From Pseudomonadota bacterium (GTDB lineage Bacteria > Pseudomonadota > Gammaproteobacteria > Burkholderiales > Burkholderiaceae_C), in NCBI GenBank assembly GCA_023387335.1, contig JAEWIF010000040.1:1-18505 (forward strand): a stretch of DNA of 18,505 bases. The letters run 5' to 3'. The translations under genes and the position numbers were made by a program. Positions 11,377 through 17,285 of this stretch are shown piece by piece. Numbering within the stretch: the first letter of the stretch is position 1; every line of letters starts with the position of its first letter. A model generated the notes under the pieces. It had not been told where the DNA came from. It saw nothing but the letters and a program-made list of their open reading frames with translations, and made no database searches.

Positions 11377-11420
11377 GTTTCCAGTTGTGACTACTGTTAC
11401 CAATAGTCACTGGTTGAAAC
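11377..11420 (-). repeat. leader hairpin H5 of the small-gene operon
   Basis: On the minus strand, GTTTCAACCAGTGACTA and TAGTCACAACTGGAAAC pair at the outer 5 bp and the inner 7 bp, with an internal loop between and a 10-nt terminal loop. This is the same outer-stem, internal-loop, inner-stem layout as H1, H2 and H4. It precedes the first gene. Confidence 0.65.
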
Positions 11421-11460
11421 TATTACTAGTGTTACTATCAACAAGAAACATGTCACCAGA

Positions 11461-11473
11461 TTGTTAAAGAGCA
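11461..11473 (-). promoter_or_regulatory. rrn-type boxA antitermination site
   Basis: The minus strand reads TGCTCTTTAACAA, identical to the boxA of enterobacterial rRNA leaders and spacers as I know it, and continues TCTGG as many 16S-23S spacers do. It lies in the untranslated leader of the leftward small-gene operon. Confidence 0.75.
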
Positions 11474-11475
11474 TA

Positions 11476-11505
11476 AGGTACCATTGACATCTACCAGATG
11501 TACCT
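11476..11505 (-). promoter_or_regulatory. boxB-like hairpin next to boxA
   Basis: On the minus strand AGGTA-CATCT-GGT-AGATG-6 nt-TACCT forms a two-part stem (5 bp inner, 5 bp outer) with a three-base loop, two bases upstream of boxA. rRNA leaders have the same order, boxB then boxA. Confidence 0.55.
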
Positions 11506-11557
11506 GTTGACTGGTTAAGTACTACCTACCCAAATTAAACCATACCAATACCCTCCA

Positions 11558-11573
11558 GACCAGTTTACTGGTC
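11558..11573 (-). other. perfect leader hairpin
   Basis: GACCAGT-TT-ACTGGTC is a perfect 7-bp inverted repeat about 30 nt downstream of the proposed leftward promoter. It could be a further leader hairpin or an operator. Confidence 0.5.
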
Positions 11574-11599
11574 ACTCAGTCATCACATTCAATAAATAT

Positions 11600-11628
11600 A
11601 TAATAGTCCAATCCCTCTTGATTGTACA
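11600..11628 (-). promoter_or_regulatory. promoter of the leftward small-gene operon
   Basis: Minus strand TGTACA, 17 nt, TATTAT (followed by ATATTTATTG). The spacing and the TGTAC -35 match the other phage promoters here. It would give a leader of about 240 nt containing the perfect hairpin, boxB-like hairpin, boxA and H5. Confidence 0.5.
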
Positions 11629-11680
11629 CCTTATATTTGTAAGTTTATGCAAGTTTTTAGAAATGATAATCACTTGCGAT

Positions 11681-11695
11681 TGAGAGTGGTTCTCA
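11681..11695. promoter_or_regulatory. Fur-box-like palindrome
   Basis: On the minus strand TGAGAACCACTCTCA resembles the Fur consensus TGAGAATNATTCTCA (symmetric TGAGA/TCTCA arms). TGATAAT, a typical Fur half-site, lies 10 nt away at 11664-11670. It is about 60 bp upstream of the proposed leftward promoter. Confidence 0.3.
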
Positions 11696-11739
11696 TATGC
11701 AATTGATATAGTTTCACATGTAATTACTCACTTCAAAAT

Positions 11740-11800
11740 GGTCGGCAGGGGTTATAATAACATAGGGGTGCCACTTAAAGGAGCCGGCGAAATTATTTAT
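11740..11800 (+). repeat. structured repeat element, copy 1
   Basis: GGTCGGCAGGGG, a spacer, then GGGGTGCCACTTAAAGGAGC and CGGCGAAATT. It shares the frame GGGGTGCYACYT-AGGAGCCRGCRAAATT with copy 2 at 11916. The GCC/GGC pair here becomes GCT/AGC in copy 2, which keeps the pairing. A TATAAT lies inside (11753-11758). Confidence 0.55.
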
Positions 11801-11915
11801 AAAAATATAATTTCAATCTGAATTATAGACGCTTTGTGTTATAACGGCCGAAGTAGTTCACACGGTAATTGTATCAATCACAATAGTTACCAGAGTAATC
11901 ATTTCAATTGAAATA

Positions 11916-11980
11916 GGTGCGGCGGGGGGTAATTTCGCAGGGGTGCTACCTGCCAGGAGCCAGCAAAATTTTTTATTTTT
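11916..11980 (+). repeat. structured repeat element, copy 2, with T-tract
   Basis: GGTGCGGCGGGGGG, a spacer, then GGGGTGCTACCTGCCAGGAG and CCAGCAAAATT, followed by a long T-tract. The stem TGCT/AGCA with an inner CCT/AGG plus T-run could act as a rightward intrinsic terminator, so the element may be the 3' end of a small RNA. Confidence 0.5.
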
Positions 11981-12104
11981 TTCTCTATTTTCTCCTTATC
12001 ATGACCAATCACCATCAGAGTAATGCGGCAGGAGCTAACCTTTTACCTAACACAATAATAAGTGAAGCCCCTCTAAAATTTTTTTATATTTTTCGGAAAT
12101 TGTG

Positions 12105-12133
12105 TAGACACTCACTAAAAAGTGGTGTACTTT
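12105..12133 (+). promoter_or_regulatory. possible promoter of the rightward nucleotide-metabolism operon
   Basis: TAGACA, 17 nt, TACTTT. The -10 is weak, but the spacer (CTCACTAAAAAGTGGTG) carries the AGTGGTG motif in the same place as in three other promoters of this window. The first gene starts about 70 nt later. Confidence 0.4.
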
Positions 12134-12204
12134 CTCTCCTCCACGCGCTATCATTAATGTGAATCATCAAACGGCCTCACGGTCTCCTACTTGTGGGTAA
12201 CATT

Positions 12205-12681
12205 ATGAAAATTGTTCAATTAGAGCCATATCCGCCTCAATTGGCTATCGTTTGTAACGAAAAAGAGCACGAAGAGCTCCAAAAACTGATGGATTTGCCT
12301 GATTTTGGCAACTGGAATGACCGGGAAACGCGTAATGCATCTACCTTTACATTCTCTCGTGTTAACTATCCGTACCTGTTAATCGTCGTCGAACTGTACC
12401 ACCCGGACGACCTGAAGTACAACACCATTTCCCACGAAGGCATTCACGTAATGTCATCGCTGATGAACTATGTAGGGCTTAAATACGACCCAGAAAACGA
12501 TGAATGGTACGCATATCAGCATGATTTCATCGTAAATGCCATTTGTAAGGCCCATGATGAGTACCTGGAGCGCAAAAAAGCGCCAAAACATAAGCCAAAA
12601 ATCGAAACAGGCAATCATCCTGCAATACTGCCACAAGACGTAATGAACTCGCTTTTGACTGACACTACTGGGGACTTTTAG
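12205..12681 (+). CDS. zinc metallopeptidase-like protein (HExxH)
   Basis: A 158-residue protein (from the ATG at 12205; a GTG 12 nt upstream is possible). Counting from that GTG, HEGIH at 81-85 is an HExxH zinc motif, and NDEWYAYQ about 20 residues later supplies Glu104 as a likely third ligand, the gluzincin layout. Similar short phage proteins with HE-x-x-H and a following DE-x-x-AY segment are known as hypothetical proteins, usually of unknown substrate. No signal peptide, so it acts in the cytoplasm or on the virion. The ribosome site (GTGGG) is weak. First gene of the rightward cluster; the DHFR gene follows with no gap. Confidence 0.65.
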   Translation: MKIVQLEPYPPQLAIVCNEKEHEELQKLMDLPDFGNWNDRETRNASTFTFSRVNYPYLLIVVELYHPDDLKYNTISHEGIHVMSSLMNYVGLKYDPENDEWYAYQHDFIVNAICKAHDEYLERKKAPKHKPKIETGNHPAILPQDVMNSLLTDTTGDF

Positions 12682-13356
12682 GTGATTAATATACTCTTCG
12701 CAATGGGCCAAAATGGGGAATTCGGGTTATCCCCGGAGTTTATGAAGCATCAGGTGGACTCGTGTAAGACCATGGAAGAGGTTCGTGCGCTTCCTAAATC
12801 GGGTCTGCCCTGGAAATGTCCGTCAGACATGCTCTTTTTCAGGACTATGACTAACTCAATTGCGTCAGAACCAGGCTATAATGCATATCAGCAACTACGT
12901 GGACAATTCCCGAGCGACCAGTTGCGAAACATGATAGCAGACGTAACGGTAAAAATGGTAGGGCATAGTGTATTGTTAGCCGGTCGTAACACGTATATGA
13001 CTATGAGTCTGCCTATGTCAGCCCACAGAATACTGCTACCGGTATCTCGTCAGATTATGGCTTCAGAAGGCTACAATAATTTGGGTGAGATGGCAGCAGA
13101 CCTTGAATCCAGAGGTACTGACGTCTGGATTGTAGGTGGTGCCGAGTTGATACTTTCGGCCCTTGAAGAGCATGCAAAAGACTTACTCCGTATCGACAAC
13201 ATGTTTATCAGTACAATCAAGCAATCAGGTCCAAGTGATATTTTAATGGATCGTAGCAAATTAATGATGTACATTGATAGCGACTTCACTTATAATGATG
13301 AATATGTTGATAACAAACAAGTTCTGATACAACGGTACAGGAGTTTACACAAATGA
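12682..13356 (+). CDS. dihydrofolate reductase
   Basis: A 224-residue DHFR, starting at a GTG directly after the upstream stop (GGGGA 8 nt before). Family marks: INILFAMGQNGEFGLS at the N-terminus (the Met20-loop strand), LPWKCPSDMLFF with the substrate-binding Asp49 (equivalent to Asp27 of E. coli), VLLAGRNTYMTM (NADPH-binding segment) and VWIVGGAEL (the conserved GG). It should reduce dihydrofolate with NADPH to support thymidylate synthesis, as phage T4 does. It is longer than the usual 160-190 residues because of about 25 extra residues before LPW and a longer C-terminus. No thymidylate synthase is visible in the window. It overlaps the HNH gene by ATGA. Confidence 0.85.
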   Translation: MINILFAMGQNGEFGLSPEFMKHQVDSCKTMEEVRALPKSGLPWKCPSDMLFFRTMTNSIASEPGYNAYQQLRGQFPSDQLRNMIADVTVKMVGHSVLLAGRNTYMTMSLPMSAHRILLPVSRQIMASEGYNNLGEMAADLESRGTDVWIVGGAELILSALEEHAKDLLRIDNMFISTIKQSGPSDILMDRSKLMMYIDSDFTYNDEYVDNKQVLIQRYRSLHK

Positions 13357-13868
13357 GTATACCGTATAGCCAGGAAAGACTACACGAATTGCTCGACTAT
13401 AACGAACACACAGGACAGCTAACATGGAAAGTATTTCGTGGTGGTTCTGCAAAAGCCGGCTCCCCAGCTGGTACTATCCGTTCTGACGGCTACAGACAAA
13501 TATGCTTAGGAGGTAGATACTACAAAACATCGCACGTTATCTGGAAGTGGCTTTATAACGAAGAAGTGGAACTTATTGACCATAAAGACACTAACCCTCT
13601 CAACGAAGCTAAGTCAAATTTACGTGTAGCTACAATAGAGCAGAATAACCAGAACAGGAGCCTGCAGTGCAACAATACAACAGGTGTAAAAGGCTTGTGT
13701 ATTGTAACTGGCGGAAGTGGTAACAAATATTATCGTGGAACAGTAAGGCGTAATGGTAGAGTTAAAACAAAAAACTTTCCTTTAACTAGTGAAGGCGTTA
13801 TAATGGCTACTAAATGGTTAAATGAAACTCGACAACAACTACACAATGAATTTGCAAACCGAGGCTAA
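13353..13868 (+). CDS. HNH homing endonuclease with AP2-like DNA-binding domain
   Basis: A 171-residue free-standing homing endonuclease. The HNH part covers about residues 45-100: H61 (TSHVIWKW), ELIDHKDTNP with the central D76-H77, and SNLRVAT, the standard HNH_3 ending. Residues about 107-168 resemble the AP2/ERF DNA-binding domain that often follows (NTTGVKG, then YYRGTVRRNGR, KNFPLTSEG, LHNEFAN). It cuts DNA to spread its own gene. It lies between DHFR and the dNMP kinase, in frame with the operon, with AGGAG 9 nt before the ATG. It looks like an insertion into a nucleotide-metabolism cluster. Confidence 0.85.
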   Translation: MSIPYSQERLHELLDYNEHTGQLTWKVFRGGSAKAGSPAGTIRSDGYRQICLGGRYYKTSHVIWKWLYNEEVELIDHKDTNPLNEAKSNLRVATIEQNNQNRSLQCNNTTGVKGLCIVTGGSGNKYYRGTVRRNGRVKTKNFPLTSEGVIMATKWLNETRQQLHNEFANRG

Positions 13869-13869
13869 A

Positions 13870-14376
13870 ATGAATGTTATTATTGAAGGGCCCGACAACT
13901 CTGGTAAATCTACACTTATTGAGTTCCTTAAATCTCATACTGGCCGCAGTGTTATTCATAATACTGTTGATAAGGACCCCGAATCGGTCATGGCTAAACA
14001 GGCCAAAGAAAACGCGTTGGAAGGCAATTGCATTTATGACCGTAGCGCTGTTATATCTGAGTATATCTATTGTCTGGTTCTTCAACGTACGCCTGTCATC
14101 AATATTAATGTATCACATGTAGCAGATATGTGTGACAACGCCATCGTTATCTTTTGTATGCCGCCTGTTGAAAAGGTACTGGCAACTACAAAAGACGAAA
14201 TGCCTGGTGTTGTGGAAAATCTTGAGGCGTTATACAATCAGTATGACAACCTCATTGACGAGCTGGTTATGATGAGTAAGCAGTTCTTCATTTACGACTG
14301 GACTGTTGAAGAAGACGGTCCTGAAGCAGTTCTCGAATACATCAACGAACGTATTAATAAGGAGTGGAACAAATGA
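13870..14376 (+). CDS. deoxynucleoside monophosphate kinase (thymidylate kinase-like)
   Basis: A 168-residue P-loop kinase: GPDNSGKST at residues 7-15 (Lys13) is Walker A, and YDRS (56-59) with Arg58 corresponds to the DR-[SY] motif of thymidylate/dNMP kinases. It probably phosphorylates dTMP or another dNMP using ATP to feed phage DNA synthesis. It is shorter than cellular thymidylate kinases (about 210 residues), and no obvious LID arginine cluster is seen, so the substrate is uncertain. The ATG at 13870 follows GAGG by 5 nt; a longer start inside the HNH gene (13822) is rejected. Its stop overlaps the next ATG (ATGA). Confidence 0.8.
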   Translation: MNVIIEGPDNSGKSTLIEFLKSHTGRSVIHNTVDKDPESVMAKQAKENALEGNCIYDRSAVISEYIYCLVLQRTPVININVSHVADMCDNAIVIFCMPPVEKVLATTKDEMPGVVENLEALYNQYDNLIDELVMMSKQFFIYDWTVEEDGPEAVLEYINERINKEWNK

Positions 14377-15074
14377 GCCCTGTATACAATAGCACAATCA
14401 CCCTGTCCGCAACCGTAGGCGACGTCAACAAGACTGTTACTGTGGGTTCAACTAACCCGAACCTGTCAGGCGAAGACCTGCTGCGCCTGGCCAAGCGTGC
14501 TCTTGAAGATAACGAAGTGACTGGTACTGAAGGCGTTAACATTGAAATTAACGTCGAAGGGTGTCCACACAGCATCAATATTGCGACTTCTGTCGATGAA
14601 ACTTGTGAGATTGAAAAGTTCAACGATGAGCTGGAATATAGTACTGGTGAGATGTTCAGCAGTGCGCTAAACTGGTACTTGTGCAAGGCTTCAAACTACG
14701 CTGGCGCTCCTATGTCAGACCGTATGTTAGCTGATATGTCTGCACGTGAAATTGCTAAAGGCTGGGCGCATGTACAGATGCTGCAGGAGCGTATCTGCAA
14801 GCTGGAAAGCTGCAATAAAGACGCATCTGAGCTTATTACTGCCTATAAGCGACAGATTAACGACCTGCAGCAACTGATGGGCAAACGCGCTGAAGAGTAC
14901 GAGGCTGAGATTCGTAGCCTTAACGGTACAGCTGTTGCTAATAACCGTGCTTTCAGCGAAGAGCGTAAAGCGCTTATCGCCCAGCGTGACGCTGAAAAAC
15001 GTCGTGCAGACGACCTGGCAGACCGTCTCAACTTTATCCGTAAGCATATGGACGCTATGGAAGGGGTAATCTGA
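14373..15074 (+). CDS. coiled-coil protein of unknown function, 233 aa
   Basis: A 233-residue protein beginning MSPVYNSTITLSATVG. AAGGAG lies 8 nt before the ATG. The N-terminal 60 residues form a beta-rich domain (TITLSATVGDVNKTVTVGS ... IEINVEGCP). The last 110 are helical with heptad spacing (LQERICKLESCNKD, AYKRQINDLQQLMGKR, EERKALIAQRDAEKRRADDLADRL), a long coiled coil. Overlaps tie it to the kinase and to the 96-aa gene. A scaffold or regulatory role is possible; no family is recognised. Confidence 0.7.
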   Translation: MSPVYNSTITLSATVGDVNKTVTVGSTNPNLSGEDLLRLAKRALEDNEVTGTEGVNIEINVEGCPHSINIATSVDETCEIEKFNDELEYSTGEMFSSALNWYLCKASNYAGAPMSDRMLADMSAREIAKGWAHVQMLQERICKLESCNKDASELITAYKRQINDLQQLMGKRAEEYEAEIRSLNGTAVANNRAFSEERKALIAQRDAEKRRADDLADRLNFIRKHMDAMEGVI

Positions 15075-15364
15075 TGGACCTGTTCGATATGGTCGAACAT
15101 CCTGAAGTAAACGGCTTGGCGGAAGCTAAGCCTTTTAACTGGGATGAATTCGTAGCAGGCAAACCTGCTGTAACCCACAACGGGCAGATTGCATATTACG
15201 GAGGCCATAGCGAACATCCGATGTGCACTCACCTGTACAACGCTATCACAACCATAGCCGACGAAAACGTTATTAAATACGGAAAAGAAGTAATGCCTTT
15301 TCTTGTAGATGAACGCGGTTACTTCGAAGGTAAATGGTTCCCGTTTCTGGTAGAAATGGCCTAA
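15074..15364 (+). CDS. unknown protein, 96 aa
   Basis: A 96-residue protein starting MDLFDMVEHPEVNG. The start overlaps the upstream stop by one base (TGATG). It carries KPAVTHNGQIAYYGGHSEH, a beta-rich part, and a helical middle. There is no known catalytic motif. It is the last gene of the nucleotide-metabolism operon, and a terminator-like dyad follows it. Confidence 0.65.
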   Translation: MDLFDMVEHPEVNGLAEAKPFNWDEFVAGKPAVTHNGQIAYYGGHSEHPMCTHLYNAITTIADENVIKYGKEVMPFLVDERGYFEGKWFPFLVEMA

Positions 15365-15379
15365 AAACCGGATAAATAT

Positions 15380-15429
15380 AAAGGCGTCTAAGTTAGTTCT
15401 TCATCTATATAAGCTACTTATTCGCCTTT
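15380..15429 (+). terminator. terminator-like long dyad after the 96-aa gene
   Basis: AAAGGCG (15380-15386) pairs with CGCCTTT (15423-15429), and inside it AAGT pairs with ACTT, leaving a long loop. The poly-T after the stem is short. It lies between the stop at 15364 and the terminase promoter. Confidence 0.4.
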
Positions 15430-15480
15430 CTACTGTAGACTTTCTCATCATCTCTCTAGACACTTCATTTTTATATTCTG

Positions 15481-15509
15481 TTTACTTACTTCGCGTAACT
15501 CGCTATAAT
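15481..15509 (+). promoter_or_regulatory. promoter of the packaging genes
   Basis: TTTACT, exactly 17 nt, TATAAT, about 33 nt before the ATG at 15542. This is one of the strongest promoter matches in the window and has the same -35 box as the divergent central promoters. Confidence 0.75.
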
Positions 15510-15541
15510 CCCGACTATCCGGATTAACGAGGACGACATCC

Positions 15542-15832
15542 ATGGCAAAACCGAAAAAAACCCGTGAGGCAACAGAAGAACTGTTGGCCACGATGCGACG
15601 TATCCAGCTGGACCCGTTGGAAGTTATGCAACGGGCTATCATACTTGCTGAACGTGAAGACGACTACAAAGCAATGATGGATGGTGCACTGGGCGTTATG
15701 CCGTACATGTATCCTAAGCTGAAAGAATCCGTTGTCAAAGCAGACATCGACCAGAACCTGTCTGGTAATGGTGTCAACCTGAACATTACAATAGGCGACC
15801 AGAAAGTGGTAGATACTACTGGGGAAGAGTAA
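15542..15832 (+). CDS. terminase small subunit candidate
   Basis: A 96-residue protein beginning MAKPKKTREATEELLATMRR. It has a basic N-terminus and a helical middle (LDPLEVMQRAIILAERED, then YKAMMDGALGVMPYMYPKL). The position directly upstream of the large terminase, with a 3-nt gap, is the usual one for the DNA-recognising small subunit, and the helical layout fits. No clear helix-turn-helix is visible, and sequence conservation in this family is low. AGGA lies 9 nt before the ATG. Confidence 0.6.
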   Translation: MAKPKKTREATEELLATMRRIQLDPLEVMQRAIILAEREDDYKAMMDGALGVMPYMYPKLKESVVKADIDQNLSGNGVNLNITIGDQKVVDTTGEE

Positions 15833-15835
15833 TAA

Positions 15836-17284
15836 ATGAATCTTGACTTTCACCTGCATGACAGACAAGGTGCCGCTCTGCGGTCTCAGGCAACTGAGAT
15901 TCTGTACGGTGGTGCTGCTGGTGGTGGTAAGTCTCACCTTATGCGTGTAATGTCAATTATCATGTGTTGCATGATACCTGACTTGCAGATTTACCTTTTC
16001 CGCCGAAACTATAACGACCTTACGGCTAACCACATGGTTGGTCCCACAAGTTATCCTGCCTTGCTGGATGGCATGTGCAAAGCTGGCAAGTGCAAGATTA
16101 ACTACTCGAGCAACACTATCAAATTCTGGAACGGCGCGAACATCAAGCTTTGTCACCTCCAGTACGAAAAAGATATTTATACCTACCAGGGTGCGGAAAT
16201 TCACGTTCTGCTGATGGATGAGCTTACTCACTTCACAGAAACGATGTACCGCTTCTTGCGTAACCGTGTCCGACTCGGTGCTCTCAAAGTCCCTGAGAAC
16301 TTTTTCCGGCCACTGCCACTCATCTTTTGTGGGTCAAACCCCGGCGGTGTTGGCCACAACTGGGTTAAGCGTACTTTCGTAACTGCTGCTCCTCCGATGA
16401 AAATCGTTAAGCAGGAAAAACGCGAAGGTGGTATGGCGCGTCAGTACATACCAGCTAAGATGACTGATAACCCTACGTTGATGGAAAACGACCCTGACTA
16501 CGGCGACCGTCTTGAAGGTCTTGGTGACCCGGCACTTGTTGCCGCGATGAAAGAAGGCGACTGGGATATTGTTGCAGGTGGTGCACTCGACGATGTATGG
16601 TCAACCAAGTGCATTCTGCCGCGTATGCGTATTCCGAAAGGCTGGACTATCGAACGTTCTCTTGACTGGGGTTCTACTCACCCGTTCTCTGTTGGTATCT
16701 GGGCTATTGCAAATGGCGCTTCGCTTACAGACGACGAAGGCAATGAGTACTTTATTCCACGTGGTTCAATTATACGTATAGCTGAATGGTATGGGTGCTC
16801 TGAAAAAGAAGCTAACAGGGGTATTAAACTTTCTGCTGCCGAAGTTGCCCAAGGTGTTCTCCGCTTACAGGAAAATCTGCAGGCTGGTGGCTGGATTCAA
16901 AGCAACGTTAATCCTGGTCCGGCTGATAGTCAAATTTATGCGTGCAAGGAAAAAGACGTTGAGACTATCGCGAAGAAAATGGAAGACGAAGGCGTAACCT
17001 GGGTCAAGGCCGACAAGTCGCAAGGTTCGAGAATAAATGGCTTAGAGCTATTCCGTCAGCTTCTGAAAAATGTTAAGATGGACGAAACGGAAAAGCCGGG
17101 CATTTATTTCATGGAAAACTGTCCAGCAGCCATAAACACGTTGCCGGTTCTGCCGCGTGACAAGAACAACACGGAAGATGTCGACACGAACTCTGAAGAC
17201 CACGTATACGATGATTGTCGTTACATGGTGTTGCGTGGCATCAACCGCTATACTACCAAGCTCAAAATAAATATGGGACGGTAA
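15836..17284 (+). CDS. terL: terminase large subunit (ATPase and nuclease)
   Basis: A 482-residue large terminase. Walker A YGGAAGGGKS (24-33, Lys32) is the phage terminase type. Walker B VLLMDE (124-129) has Asp128 and the catalytic Glu129. The coupling segment FCGSNPGGVGHNW follows at about 163-175. The C-terminal RNase H-like nuclease begins at SLDWGST with Asp277 as its first metal ligand, and the last likely ligand is in VYDDCRYMV. It drives DNA into the procapsid with ATP and cuts concatemers. The length fits the family. It starts 3 nt after the small-subunit candidate and is followed by the portal gene after 1 nt. Confidence 0.92.
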   Translation: MNLDFHLHDRQGAALRSQATEILYGGAAGGGKSHLMRVMSIIMCCMIPDLQIYLFRRNYNDLTANHMVGPTSYPALLDGMCKAGKCKINYSSNTIKFWNGANIKLCHLQYEKDIYTYQGAEIHVLLMDELTHFTETMYRFLRNRVRLGALKVPENFFRPLPLIFCGSNPGGVGHNWVKRTFVTAAPPMKIVKQEKREGGMARQYIPAKMTDNPTLMENDPDYGDRLEGLGDPALVAAMKEGDWDIVAGGALDDVWSTKCILPRMRIPKGWTIERSLDWGSTHPFSVGIWAIANGASLTDDEGNEYFIPRGSIIRIAEWYGCSEKEANRGIKLSAAEVAQGVLRLQENLQAGGWIQSNVNPGPADSQIYACKEKDVETIAKKMEDEGVTWVKADKSQGSRINGLELFRQLLKNVKMDETEKPGIYFMENCPAAINTLPVLPRDKNNTEDVDTNSEDHVYDDCRYMVLRGINRYTTKLKINMGR

Positions 17285-17285
17285 A

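Larger units (their letters stand above)
11421..12104. other. long non-coding regulatory region
   Basis: No gene is supported here. From left to right it holds the small-gene operon leader and promoter, a GCAAGT/ACTTGC inverted repeat (11649-11677), a Fur-box-like palindrome (11681-11695), two copies of a structured element (11740-11800 and 11916-11980), and T-rich tracts at 11968-11999 and 12077-12093. Candidate small RNAs would fit here, but none is proven. Confidence 0.5.

Noticed and set aside
11917..12162. Rightward 81-codon frame with a hydrophobic middle (FYFFLYFLLI)
   Set aside because: It starts with GTG inside the structured repeat, has no ribosome binding site, and its hydrophobic part is just the T-rich tract.
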